A DNA stretch of 64,000 nt from Effrenium voratum (Eukaryota; Sar; Dinophyceae; Suessiales; Symbiodiniaceae): contig CAUJNA010001224.1 of assembly GCA_963377175.1 (NCBI GenBank), positions 2,174,143-2,238,142 of the forward strand. The letters are read 5' to 3'. Position 1 is the first letter of the stretch. Each line of letters starts with the position of its first letter. Positions 12,012-23,113 of the stretch are shown one piece after another. Under the pieces are notes generated by a model, which was given only the letters and a program-made list of their open reading frames with translations, had not been told where the DNA came from and did no database searches. The position numbers and the translations under genes were made by a program.

Positions 12012-13670
12012 TGGGGTTTCTAAAATTTCCCCGTTTCGGTTGATTCCAGTACCACCTTTATGGACATGTTGAGATGTTGCTTTGGATGGGTTGGATGCTT
12101 AGCAGATCTATGTAACCAAGCCTGGAAGCGGTCATTGGGCAAACGCGAAGCGGCAAGCAACAAAGGAGTGAGGCGTCCGATCCGTCCAGTCCCCAAATCC
12201 AACTGAACAACCATGCCAGCAGTGTGGTTTACAGACGAGGCTTAGGAGTGCATGGCAAGAATAATTAGTGTCCAATTGACATGGAACCTGACAGGGGGTT
12301 CCCTTAAAAGGAAGCGGTCTTCCAGGACCTGTCGGTGAATTGGTGGGAGTTTGCTTCTCCTTGAGATACAAAGAGCCGATGCTCTTTCTGCCTCCAAAGT
12401 GCCTCGGTTGGGAAGGGTCCAACCGAGTTCGCAAGAAGAAACTTCCGAGGCTATGGGTATCCTGCACATGGTTTGAATCCGAACTTCAAGGGAATCTCAC
12501 GCTTTACAGTACGATGCCATTGGGTTTTGGTGAAACAACAGAACCCTTTAATTGTCCAAGCAGCACACCACAGCTTTGTTTGCCAGACCTCAACTGGTGG
12601 CTTGGTCTTTTTGAGTCAGCTTGCTGGGGAGGAGCTATTCCATTGGCTGGGGCCTGAAAGCCTTGCGCTTTCAATCCTTTCCGGGAAAGCGCAGACTTCC
12701 GGGCGAGTCCTTCTGTGGGGGGACCCCAAGAATGGCACCGGTGTCCGTTTGGTTTCCCTTGAACAACTGACTATTTAGAAGGGTATCCTCAAAAAAGACG
12801 AGCGACGCAAGCTCTCTGAATTTCTGGGGGTTGCCCAGTTTGCCATTTGAGTGGTAAACTCAATTGTTTGGGTGAGAGGAAAGGTAATGGCCCTCGATGG
12901 GTCCAAAGTTGGGCAATAGCTACTAGAACTTTACATGCATTTGAAGATCCTGACTTGATTTGGTGTTCAAGTCCCCCAGAACCCGCATGACCATTCTTTA
13001 GGCCTCGTAGTCTTTCTTGTTTTTTGACTACCCGCTCAGGCCCACGCTGATCAACATCCGAGCCTTCCTGGGATCAGACAAGGAGGAGAAAGGCCCTCCA
13101 TGACCCCGAAGTCAATGTGTACCATCTCGTTCGTTTGAAATGAAGATGGTGGACCGTATTTACGTCTGGGGCATTGAGCATGGACCCAGCCGTTCTTTCA
13201 AGCTCTCGCGGCTTTAGCTCGAGGCTCGGTGTTTAGATCGCGCCTTAGCCCGGTGCTTCACAGCGCTTCGCAGCGGAGACCTGTCTCAGCTCCGGAGCGG
13301 ATTCGCTTTGATCCCGGATCCCGGATCCCACTTCGCGGGGCGAAAGGAGCAAAAAAAAGGAGCGGAGAAGAAATCCAGTGACGCCTTTTGGTGGTTGGCT
13401 GCATATTTTGAGTGATTTTGTTTGTTTTTTTGTTTAATCAACTAGTTAACTGGGAAAGGTTTGTTTGTTTTTGGTTTGTTTTTTGGCGTTTTGTTTTTGT
13501 TAGCAACTCATCAACTGGGAAAGGTTGAGGAAGGTTTGGGGAATCGCCATGTGGATTTGCAGAGCACGGTCACTCTCCTCGATTGCTTTCTGGACATTGA
13601 GACTTTGGCCCCTTGCAGCTGCTGGAAACGGATTCCGGGAAGCCTTTGCCGGGGATGCCCTGCATTGGGA

Positions 13671-13784
13671 CAGGGGTCCCTATATTTCCCTTTTTGGTGG
13701 TTTTAAACATCACCTTTTTGGTCCATGAAAGGTGAGTATCCCTTGTTGGGGGTGATGTTTTAAGGGGAAATATAGGGAGCCCTG
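13671..13784. mobile_element. Hairpin MITE with CAGGG ends and 5-bp TSD
   Basis: The left arm starts CAGGGGTCCCTATATTTCCC and the right arm is its near-perfect inverse, ending GGGAAATATAGGGAGCCCTG. Inner arms TTTTAAACATCACC and GGTGATGTTTTAA continue the pairing. TGGGA flanks both sides (13666-13670 and 13785-13789) as a perfect 5-bp target duplication. The CAGGG start and duplication length match family C and the 5.3-kb element at 38518. Confidence 0.88.
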
Positions 13785-14552
13785 TGGGAACCACCCAATT
13801 TTGCCTGACTTTGGAGGTACTCATAGCTTCCTAGTTGAGAGTATGGAGCTAGGTCTTGGGACCTGTTACCTTCAAGGCCTTCGCATGCTTGCGCGAATTC
13901 CTCAGCTAGATCCCTTTCCACCGAAGCGGAACTATGTGTAGGGTATATTGGAATGTGCTTGACCAATTACCCAAACACTGTGCCTTCTCGTTGTTTCTAC
14001 GCGTGACTGTTCAGATGTTATTGGTCGTGCAAGTTTACTGCCCCTAGTAAGAACTGCTGCAGTGGCTTTCAGCAGTTTGGGCAGCTCATTCCGGCGGGGA
14101 TTGAGTATGATCAAAGACAGAGCATGCAAGCACCCGGATCCCAGAGAATCGAGGATTCCCACCTTTGGCTAGGAGTCAGCCAAACTTTTGTGGGCATGCG
14201 GATGAAGAAAGGTCTAAGCTACTTTGGATTGCCTGGTGCCAGCAAACAGCCTTGAACAGCTTGCTTCTCAGGCAGAGGTCTCACCAGCAACTTTGCAGCT
14301 TCGAAATCTGGCAAGCAAACAGTGAACCAGTACTGTACCACTTGTCAGTCAGACCAAGCTGGCTTTGTCATGCTTGGTTTGTTGCCGTATTTCTTTCTCA
14401 GAAGTATGGTGTTTTGGGAACTCCCCACGTGCGCGAAGCTGAGCCTGGGCCTTTGGTGCGAAAGATGCAATGGAGCACACTCAGGACAGGGAGTCTGAGT
14501 TCAACAGGGAGTTCAACCGGAGTGAGTCTGAGTTCAACTTGCTGGTTCTCAG

Positions 14553-14646
14553 CAGGGAATGAGGGAACAAACCATCCCTTGTGGTTTCCTGAAAGGGAAT
14601 CCCCAAAACCGGTTCATTCCCAACCCGGACTCGTTGTCATTCCCTG
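14553..14646. repeat. CAGGGAATGA-bounded repeat
   Basis: It starts CAGGGAATGA and ends TCATTCCCTG, a 10-bp perfect inverted pair. The left part plus its outer flank (TTGCTGGTTCTCAG) recurs in reverse orientation near 44167-44235. No target duplication was found, so the true element boundary may lie further out. Confidence 0.5.
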
Positions 14647-14749
14647 CCTATCGCACCCAGCAAGCCAACAGTTGCTCGGCGAGGCCTGCTGTGGAGTCCT
14701 CCAGGAACCCACTGACTGCCAGCTGACTGCGGTTTCCTTTTCAAAAAAC

Positions 14750-14830
14750 CGGTACCAAAATGGAACCTTGGTAAGTGGAAAGATGGACCAAAACCTGCGT
14801 AACCCCTCCTGTTTAATTTTGAGCCACACC
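14750..14830 (-). mobile_element. MITE family F copy (GTGTGGCTCAAAA TIR), reverse
   Basis: Read on the minus strand it begins GGGTGTGGCTCAAAATTA and contains GGTTACGCAGG. It has the CCAAGG and CCATTTTGG blocks shared with copies at 52371, 52563 and 23840-23920. The second end is diverged here. Confidence 0.55.
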
Positions 14831-15000
14831 CATTTTAGCAGTGTACCAACACACTCATTTGCTGATTGCTTTTTTTCTTTGCAAGATAGTACTTTCATTC
14901 GTTCCACAAGATGCCAAAATACACGCTTTTCTTTGTAAAATGAGTTGAGTGATAAGGTGAGCCACAATCAAAACCCGGGTAAACAAATGAAGGTTAGTAA

Positions 15001-15090
15001 GGGACAATCCCAACCATAAATAGCTGCGGATATCCGCCTTCTGATTTTTTTACATGGCTCTGGGTAGACCATTTTAATACCGGGTTGATT
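15001..15090. repeat. Repeat with GCGGATATCCGC palindrome
   Basis: The segment AATAGCTGCGGATATCCGCC, followed by TTCTG, a T-rich run, CTGGGT and ATTTTAATACCGG, recurs almost unchanged at the extreme right of the window (63930-64000). A related GCGGATATCCG lies near 23194. The 12-bp centre is a perfect palindrome. Confidence 0.6.
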
Positions 15091-15577
15091 ATGACTCATT
15101 TGGAGAACCACCCTTGTCATATTGTTGAGGGGTCGAATGACGGGTTTTCGAGCCGAAGGCTAAATGAAGAGAAAGAGAAAGAGAAGGGAATGAACCCTTA
15201 GATTTGTGGTTCCCTATTTGGGTTTGTTGTGCGGAAAGCGCCAAAATGCGAGGTTTCTTTTTTGTTTCCCTTACGACTGTCCCTAACATGGGGTAGTTTC
15301 AAAAGAGACCCATGTTCCCTTCAAGCATCAACTTGTCGGGTTGTTTTAAAGGGAAACCAAGCGACCAGGACACAAGCCCAGTTGCGTCAAGATAGCTGAG
15401 ACCCCAGAAAATCTGGATTCCCTGCTAATTTCCCGTTAAACCCTCAAGGCAACACATGCCTTTTACACAGAACCGCCCAGCTTGCTCAGCTTCAGTCCCC
15501 CTTTGCTCTGGCCCACGGACATCGATCGAAGGAGTCGGAACGCCTGCGGACGCATCTCCGAGAGGCGAAGTAGTTGG

Positions 15578-15705
15578 ACGGCGGGTTGCCAATGTTTGGA
15601 TTCGGAGTTGACCTTTGTAGAGGGTACATGGGAAACCCCTCCAGACCACCAAACCACCGGGCTCCAAACCTCCAGTTGGGGAAGCTGACTGTGAATCATC
15701 CCCAG
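15578..15705 (+). repeat. Dispersed repeat shared with 22557-22690
   Basis: Blocks TTGGATTCGGAGTTGA, ACCAAACCACCGGGCTCCAA and GGGGAAGCT plus TGACT/CATCCCCA occur in the same order in both copies, about 85 percent identical by eye. It is not coding in a consistent frame. Confidence 0.6.
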
Positions 15706-16823
15706 CGCCCATGAATTAAAGATTGACTACCTTGCGAGCCACCTCAAGAGGTGTTGACGTACCATCAATCGACGTGCTGCGTTTGGACCATTTGAGCGGT
15801 TAATTAAACGTTCAGAGTTCAGACTTGTTGGGTCAATCCACTCATGAAGTGAGATTATGTCGAAAGAGCCCCCGCTTGAACTTTCCGCCCAATTGCTTAA
15901 ACCATGTGTTCTTCAAGCTTGCAGTTTCCCTTTAAAGGGTCTGACACTCAGTGTCGTCTGGGCAAGGCCAGGTCGGCAACGTGTTTTGTTTTGTCCAGAC
16001 ATATCCAGGCCTTCTAGAAAGCATGGTGGTAACTGTGCTTATGTCAGTGCTAAATACATACAAACGTGTTTGTTTTTCCAAAGAGAACAAACCGGCTTTT
16101 CTTGCCAGACCTGAACGCAACACTCAGTTCTGACTCCCGCGGCGGAAGATAATCAATGCTTCTGGGCAGATCAATCGCCACCTCACAAAGAGTTTTGAGT
16201 TTGCAACCGAACACTCGGAGGTTTCCCGTATGTTCCATTGGCGAATTATGATGATTCACGCGGAGCAGGTTTTGACTGCTTGAAGGGTTAGGGGCCTAAG
16301 AATCCTTAGGGGATGGACTTTGAGGGTTCTGGGCAAGTCCGCACTGCAGCCACACCGACGCGAGCGAGCCATGGCTAGAGGCTTGTCACATCAGTAGAAA
16401 CAACAAGATGCCGCGATTTGCCTTTGGACACCCCGCCCATGGGATGTAGGTGTGCCCCCATAGACAGAGGAGTTGTTTTCTGTATAGAGTTTGAAAAGGA
16501 GTCTTAAAGGAACCCAGGCCCAGCGAGAAACTGCACCCATCTTAGGAATCAGTTCTTACCTGTTGATGTGGCAAACCTAGAACTTGTAGGCTTCCTCATC
16601 ATTCTAGTCACAGCCTGAAAGGTGTTCACTCTTTTTGCCGGTCAACTAAGCAGGTCTTTGCTGGTTTTTGAACACAACAGGACTGAAACACCACACGTGG
16701 GCCAGCTGAACACCACCTGCAGAAAGCACAAGTAACAGTAAACCACGTTTAAGTTCTTAAGCGTACCACATCACCTTTGCCCTTTGCAACGAGCAACACA
16801 TGGGAAAGCACACACACCAAAAA

Positions 16824-17017
16824 ATCACTCACTCACTCACTCACTCACTCACTCACTCACTCACTCACTCACTCACTCACTCACTCACTCACTCACTCAC
16901 TCACTCACTCACTCACTCACTCACTCACACACACACACACATTCATACACACACACACATTCACACGCACAGATTCACACACACATTCACACATACAGAC
17001 CACACACACAGACACAA
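16824..17017. repeat. (ACTC)n then (CA)n-rich microsatellite
   Basis: About 100 bp of uninterrupted ACTC tetranucleotide is followed by a mixed CA-rich tract. All three forward frames stay open through it and read as Ser-Leu-Thr-His, which is an artefact of the tetranucleotide and not evidence of a gene. Confidence 0.95.
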
Positions 17018-17043
17018 AACGACGAGGGCCAGAAAGGAGCACC

Positions 17044-17160
17044 AGCAGCTGACATCGCAGCATGGGTGATGGCACTGGACGTGGAGGGCCTGGCGGGGCC
17101 GTGCCTTCTGGAGTTCCTGCTCACGGAGCAAGGCCTGCGATCTGTTGGGTCTGGCTGTAG
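17044..17160 (+). CDS. Exon-like island; function unknown
   Basis: A GC-rich frame downstream of the microsatellite encodes AAWVMALDVEGLAGPCLLEF and LLTEQGLRSVGSG, with the composition of a helical protein segment. It follows GCAG at its left side, compatible with a 3' splice site, and ends near GGTCTG, a possible donor. No domain is recognised, and it may belong to the same unidentified gene as other plus-strand islands. Confidence 0.35.
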
Positions 17161-19673
17161 CCTCCCCATGCTCTTCAGGGATTTTCGATTTAAAAAAAAA
17201 AAAATGGCCAAGAAATTGCCCAGCATGGCCAAAAAATGGCCCCAAAATTCTGGAACATAGGTGGGTTCTAAAGAGAGCGCTGGGTGAGGAGAATGGGGAA
17301 TCAAACCTTAGAGTTGGGTGTGTCCTGCGATAGGATTCGGAGCTCTTGTTGGCTGGGTTTCAAGGAGAAGCAAAAGGACACCAACCCAGGGGTCAATTTG
17401 GAGAAACACCCAACTTGGCTCGGCTTTTTGATGGGTGCCCCTTTTGCGGGTGTGCAAACAAGGGATGGATCATGTTTGGCTTTTCCAGGCCTTTTGTTGA
17501 CACGGCGGCAAATTATGAGTGCGGACCGGTTTTTCGTCCCGGATCAAGTTAGCTAAAATCGCTTTGGGGGCTGAAGCCAGGGGACAGGTTTCAACACCTG
17601 TTGGTGTGATTTCCCTCGGAAGGAGGTTCACCAGACAGATGGGGTAGAACGGTTTGCCTTTAGGGAGACGATGGGGTATTTTGGCATGGGTTTTGTCACG
17701 TTGTAGGGTTGGGCACACAGTTTTTTTTTGCTAAAGCCCAGCAGTGGTCCCCTTTGAAGGGCAGAGTCCAGGAGATTGTTTGAAGCAGTGGCTCAAAACC
17801 TGGATTCAACAAGGGGTTGGCAACCGACCCTGACAGCACATCTTGATGCTGATTTGTTTGAAAGGAGTTGATGAATCGGGTGTGTGTGTGTGTGTGTTCG
17901 TTTTAGAGGGCATTTCATACCTGGACAAAGCATCAGCGAGCACGGATAATTTTCTTGCCACGCCCGGAGAACATTCCTTGAGCCGAGACTTGGGGATGCG
18001 AGCAAGTGGACTCACCAAAGGGGTCTCCAGTTTTGTTAAAGGGTCTCTAGGTCCCCCAGTAGTGCCCTTTTACACTTTTTTGGGGGAGGGGTGCGCTACT
18101 AAAATAAACTACAGAACAGAAAAGGTGCCCTTATTCTAACCTCTCTACTGCAGGACCTAGGTCTAGACCTCCAGTGGTTGGCATTTCTCAATTGTCTGTT
18201 CCATCTTTAAAAGCGAACACTCCAACAGGAAGGGCGGGACTTGTTTCCCATGGAATTTCGGAGGTCTTGGGAGTCTGAAAAGCATCCCTCTACCGCCATC
18301 GTAGAGGTGGGACATATGACTCCGCCTTTCAGCACCACAAGGGACCCACCCATTTGAGGGAGACATGGGTGCTTTTCCATCGATACCGGGCCCCATTTCT
18401 TAACGGCACATACCATTGAAGGATTTTGTGTGTGTGTGTGTGTGTCCTTGTTTTATGTCTTTTTTTGCAGAAGGAGACACATTTGTCCCTGGAATCTCCT
18501 GCTGATCCTGCAAACATGGCGTCATTAGGCCCAAACAGCGTCGCGACTTCATGTTTAAAGTGTCAGAAGGAGACTTCAGGTACGTACCAGGGGCGATTTG
18601 CCTTTTGACTTTGGTTGCTGTGAGCCGTTTGCAGCAGAAAAGCAAAAGGCAAGGGCAAAGGTAGACAATTGGTTTGCCATCCGTTTTCCGTGGATCTCAA
18701 TTTCCCCTCTAGGCAACCTGCGATGTTCTTGTTCTTTTGTTTCAGGATGGTTAGTTTCTTACCAACAGGGGCACGGATTGTCTGGGTGTGTTTTTCCTGT
18801 AGAGGCCCCATACCCTGGAGAACTCGCGCTGGCAGGATGGCAGAGGCCCCTGCATTGGAACGCCTCCTGGTTCTTGTCGATGTTCGAACTGCACCTTGGC
18901 ACAGACGGCCATGCATCGTCGTCCAGGGGCCTGTTTGGAAGGGCCGGATGCGGATGATGTTAGGTTTTTCTACGCACCATTTAACAGTTTGTTTGCTTTC
19001 GAGGGAGGTGGAACCAAGAAGGAAACACCATTTGCGGAATCTGGAATCTCTAACTCCAAGCAAACAAAGGCGACCTTTTTGAGCCAAGAACGGAGGCCAC
19101 GGGAATGAAATCAGAAAGGAAAGCAGTGGAGATAATTCAGGAAACAACGATTCCCATGACTTTGAGTACGCCCAGATCATTGGGCTACGCAAAGGTTGGC
19201 TCCCTTTTAACTTTTGTTCCACTCCCTGAGTTTCACATTCTGCCTTTGGGGAGCCCTTTTAGTAAACGAAAGGACTTGTTTGGCCAATCTACTGGAAAGA
19301 CCGAATCAAGTTGAACATCCAAGGATACTTCCATGATTTGGCTCTGACAGATTCCGTTTTCTGCCCAGCAGCAGGGACCCCTTTTGGGCATATGGAACAG
19401 TGAAAACCCATGGGTTTAAACGCGGGCTATCTCCCCACCCGTAGGCACCACCCCAAGATTCCAGGGGTTGAAATTCCTGGGGTCCAAAGTAGTTGCCCAA
19501 CAAATGGTTCAGCACGTCACCTTACCTTTGAAATTGTGTGATATGTTTAAGGGTAGACCAACTATTGAAGCAGAATCTAAGCGAATGCATATATATTTTT
19601 TCCAAAAAGTTAATCAAGAAACATGTACACACATTTGGTGTACCTCAGAGTCGGGGACAAGTAATAAGAGAGT
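17161..19673. other. Non-coding, repeat-bearing stretch
   Basis: It holds a family A MITE (18047-18160), (GT)n runs near 17880 and 18427, and a GC-rich patch at 18830-18955. That patch is open in two plus frames, but I cannot choose between them. No gene is recognised. Confidence 0.4.
18047..18160 (+). mobile_element. MITE family A copy with GTCT TSD
   Basis: It starts CTAGGTCCCCCAGTAG and ends CTACTGCAGGACCTAG. GTCT directly precedes and follows it, a perfect 4-bp target duplication. The right part reads ATTCTAACCTCTCTACTG, a branch-point-like CTAAC plus a pyrimidine tract before the terminal AG. The interior has CTACTAAAATAAACTACAG. Confidence 0.85.
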
Positions 19674-19799
19674 TTGGGGAAGCCATCGCTGCCAGCCGCC
19701 GGAGGTTCCTCTTCGGTGAGCCCTGCGGGGCGCAGACGACGCCTTGCCTCAAGGACTTCAACGGCGCACCGCTGGAGCTGTCCATTCTGCGCCCCTCGG
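19674..19799 (+). CDS. Exon-like island; function unknown
   Basis: The GC content rises abruptly and one frame reads IAASRRRFLFGEPCGAQTTP and LKDFNGAPLELSILRPSG before a GT at 19800-19801 that could be a donor. The two cysteines in GEPCGAQTTPC are notable, but no family is recognised. The left boundary is approximate. The island is flanked by non-coding DNA on both sides. Confidence 0.4.
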
Positions 19800-20465
19800 G
19801 TTCATGGAAACTATGAGGGCTCCAGACCTGTGTTTTGTCTTCTGTATTTTTTGTTTTTGTTTTTTTGGGGGGGGAGGGGGTTGTCCTTCAATTGTTGCGG
19901 GGTTCTCTTCATTTTGCTCTTCGTTGGGGATCCCTTCAAACTCAGCGAGCAAATGCGCCTGTCTTTCGGCTGGTCGCTGAGGTTTGGGGAAAAGGCCCTG
20001 GAATACAGGGCTTCAACCCAGGCCTCTAGTGAGGCTTTCAGATGTACGGACCCAAAACAGGGTGCTCTTAGATTAACCCCCCCCCGGTCTTGTCCACTGA
20101 AGGTGTGGGTAGAAGATACTCGCTTTGGCCAGTTAAAACATCAAGAGTAGAGGGCAAGCACTTTGTTTTGGGTAGTGTTCAGGTGGATAGCATAAGAACC
20201 TGACCTGTGTCCCTTTGAAGGAGGTCTTTGATGTCGGTTGCTCACTCATACAACATTAGGGTTGCTTGGCAGAAGGATTCCTTATGTTGGGTTTGTGAAT
20301 GATAGTGATTTGCCCAGGTGTATGGTTCGTTTCACTGGTCACACTACGATATGCAAACATTGGGTGGCTGAGCTACACATGTCACATAGGTCCTTCTCCT
20401 TCAAAGGCCAACATATGGAAACAACATATACCTATATACATAATTAATATGGATGCCTATACATT

Positions 20466-20572
20466 GGTGCATATTGCTTGGCTGTTAGGACTTTAACTTT
20501 TTTGCCAACTAATGGGTTTTCCACTAAACCACTAAACGTTAAACTTTTAGCAGGGGAGCAGAAAGCAACCGA
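20466..20572 (+). repeat. Dispersed repeat, about 107 bp
   Basis: Second copy of the repeat at 5259-5346, closest to the copy at 58503. It shares GCCAACTA, TGGGTTTTCC, ACTTTTAGCAG and GAGCAGAAAGCAACC. Confidence 0.6.
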
Positions 20573-20750
20573 GTATACATTTACAGATCACATTGATATT
20601 TGTGGGCATCATAGACACCCTTTGTGGTTCTCCCTTCCGGGCGTCAGAGAGAAAAGCACACCGGACCAATGCTTTACCCGTCAGGGGTTACTAAGATGGT
20701 CATGAAGCCTTTACAATCAGTCCCAAGGGACTAGCACGAGGGCATTGAGA

Positions 20751-20785
20751 GGGAGAGAGGGAGAGAGAGAGAGAGAGAGAGAGGG
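20751..20785. repeat. (GA)n microsatellite
   Basis: A run of GA dinucleotides with two GG interruptions. It is non-coding; the leucine-serine frames read from the other strand come only from the repeat. Confidence 0.9.
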
Positions 20786-21699
20786 ATAAACAAAAACCAT
20801 GCACCATGTCCAAAGAACCTGGCACTTGGGGAAGCGATTTGGGTGAATTTAGAGACGGAGTGTGGACCATCGCCTCTGAATGGTGAATTTGGGAGGGACT
20901 TGGGGCACCCTCCAAGTTTCACAAGTAGACTCCTCACTTGCCTCATGTCCATGAGGGTTGCGAATGTTGGCAGCCCATGGCTTTGTCGTTTTTGCACCCA
21001 TACTCGAGCGTTCCCCATGAGACGTCACACCCATTTCTCACAAAGAAGAGCCCCCTCCCAAAAAAAAAGAGGTTGGTTTCCTTTGAGCTTCCGTGTTGAA
21101 ACCCACCTTGTTCAGCACAAACAGACTCAACCCATGTTCCCCTTTTAGGTCACTAAAGTATCAACTTGTTGGGTTGTTGTATTCGTGTATATTGTATATG
21201 CATTTGTACATGCACATCGCAGCATCTGCTGCGCAGGTATGCTGACAGTGAACGTGCTGGGCCATCACTTCCTCACGCTTCTGCGCATCTGTCCGCTGCT
21301 TGGCTGAGGTGTCTTTCGCTGGTACTTTTTTTTTTTTTTTAACGGGGTACCCTTGTTGGATTGTCACACAAAAAGGCATGTGGACCTCAGAAATTGCGGT
21401 CTTCCTTTCGGCCTTCCTTTCAATCACCCGAAGTAGGCTCCCTCAAGAACATGCAAACACCATTTGAGAGGCTGCAACATCACATTAGGGGTGGTTGCCA
21501 GAGGCCAGCTTCTCCCGCTACCTACGAAAGTCTCCTGAAGTAACCGAGTAATCTATAGCAAACGCAGGGCTCCCTAGAGTTCTCCATTTGATGATTCTTA
21601 GCATCGCCTTTTGGCCGAAAATGCGCAAAGTTTTCCCTTTGGTGATGTTTGAAGGGGGAATGTCACGAGGCTCAAAGATCGTTTTGTTTTGCATACCCC

Positions 21700-21809
21700 A
21701 CCCCAACCCCACCCTCCCTTCCCTCCCCACCACCCCATCCTCCATCCTCCCCACCACCCCATCTTCCCCCCCCCCATCCTCCCCACCCCTCTCCCCCCCA
21801 ACCCACGAG
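21700..21809 (+). promoter_or_regulatory. Pyrimidine tract before an exon, likely 3' splice region
   Basis: About 100 nt of almost pure C/T, rich in CCCCACC and CCATCC units, ends in CCCACGAG directly before the exon-like island at 21810. This looks like an unusually long polypyrimidine tract leading to an AG acceptor. The role is inferred from position and composition only. Confidence 0.45.
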
Positions 21810-21969
21810 GCTGGTGCCCTTCTTCGGTTCGCTCTACGCGGCCCTGGCCTTCCACGACGCCACGCTGGTTCTGCACGCGCTGAGTTTGCTCTCGCCGGCC
21901 CAGGAGGCGGCCCAGGTCCGCACCAGGCCTTCGATCGATCGAAGCGAGCGACGGCTGAAGCCGCCTATG
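21810..21969 (+). CDS. Exon-like island abutting a family A element
   Basis: The frame encodes LVPFFGSLYAALAFHDATL and LHALSLLSPAQEAAQVRT, a leucine- and alanine-rich helical segment with natural composition. It starts after an AG that ends a long pyrimidine tract. It stops at CCTATG just before GTCCCCCAG, the left end of a family A element, so the MITE end supplies the apparent GT donor. The protein family is not recognised. The last 50 nt may already be intron. Confidence 0.5.
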
Positions 21970-22307
21970 GTCCCCCAGCCAGGTGCCGACTTTCTACGGT
22001 TCTTTTTTGGTTGGGAGGGTTCTCCAACTAAAATCGACTACAGAAACAAAGGGTTCTAGCACAGTAACTGCCCTTATCACGGTTTCTTTTTTGGTTGGGA
22101 GGGTTCCCCAACTAAAATCGACTCTTCTCACGGTTTCTTTTTTGGTTGGGAGGGTTCCCCAACTAAAATCGACTACAGAAAAAAGGGTTCTAGTACAGTA
22201 ACTGCCCTTCTCACGGTTTCTTTTTTGGTTGGGAGGGTTCCTCAACTAAGAACGACAACTGAAAAAATCGGGTACCCTTCTTGTAACCTCTCTACTGGCG
22301 GACCTAG
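21965..22307 (+). mobile_element. Family A element with internal tandem expansion
   Basis: The left end is CTATGGTCCCCCAG, diverged from CTAGGTCC, and the right end is CTACTGGCGGACCTAG. Between them the family core (TTTTTTGGTTGGGAGGGTTC, then CAACTAAAATCGACT) occurs four times, starting near 22000, 22078, 22131 and 22214. The spacing is 50-80 bp. Other copies have the core once, so this one grew by internal tandem duplication. Confidence 0.8.
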
Positions 22308-22556
22308 TTCTTTTTGTAGTCCGGTGAACATGGGATGATCATCGGGGAAATCAATAAAAATACGTTGTTTTTTTTCCACTAGATCGGACAAGTTACCCAT
22401 GGTCACTTGGGGGTCAGGAATATTGATCAACCCCCATGATTTGGTTCTTTGTTGGGTGCGAACCATCCCCAAGAAACATGCCCTGCAAAAGAGACGCACG
22501 TCTATCAAAGTCAGCTGTTTCTTTTTGGTTTCCCTGTGTCAGGTCAGCCTTGGTTG

Positions 22557-22690
22557 GTTTGGGGCCCGGTGGCTTGGATTCGGAGTTGAACCCCTGGCTT
22601 GGTAGATGGGACACCCTTCCGGAACACCACCAAACCACCGGGCTCCAAACCACCAATTGGGGGAAGCTCTGTGTGTGACTCATCCCCAAG
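22557..22690 (+). repeat. Dispersed repeat shared with 15578-15705
   Basis: Second copy of the family described at 15578. It shares CTTGGATTCGGAGTTGA, CCACCAAACCACCGGGCTCC and CATCCCCAAGACTC-like ends. Confidence 0.6.
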
Positions 22691-23005
22691 ACTCGGTTTC
22701 TGAGACCCGTGTGGGAGACTTTGTGGGTCTGACCGTTTTGGTGGGAAAACAACAAGTGTGGACCTTTTTGGGCCCAACCACTCAGGAAGTGAGAACAGAG
22801 TACCGGGTACCCCATAGAAGAGAGACGCCCATCTCCGTTTTTGGGGATGATGAACGCCCCCTTAACCTAATTATTTCTCAGGGGTGACTGAGGGGGTAGA
22901 TGAAGGTTATTCCAACACTGAGTCAGAGCCGAATAGCGAGGGGAGCCATAGGAAGGTCATGACCCTTGTCCCAAGGCGTCGATTTGAGTCACCAGTATTC
23001 ACTAT

Positions 23006-23113
23006 CATAGGTGTCCTTTTTGGTTGATTTAGTTGACAAATAGAGGGCCCTGGATTACTTGATCATTCAATCAACTACCAGGGCCATCTATTTTTCCAAA
23101 AAGGACACCTATG
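23006..23113. mobile_element. hAT-like hairpin MITE with 8-bp TSD
   Basis: The ends CATAGGTGTCCTTTTTGG and CCAAAAAGGACACCTATG are an 18-bp perfect inverted repeat. The inner arms AAATAGA/GGGCCCTGG and CCAGGGCC/ATCTATTT also pair, so the whole 108 bp folds. TTCACTAT lies immediately outside both ends (22998-23005 and 23114-23121), a perfect 8-bp target duplication. Duplications of 8 bp are typical of hAT elements; the superfamily call is inference. Confidence 0.9.

Larger units (their letters stand above)
8641..16823. other. Gene-poor stretch with dispersed repeats
   Basis: No gene is recognised apart from a weak candidate at 11069-11257. Repeats at 8898, 11929, 13671, 14553, 14750, 15001 and 15578 are annotated separately. 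The remaining DNA shows short frames on both strands without motifs. Confidence 0.45.

Noticed and set aside
16784..17260. A 158-codon open frame with Ser-Leu-Thr-His repeats
   Set aside because: The frame is the (ACTC)n microsatellite read through. All three frames are open there, which is not protein evidence.
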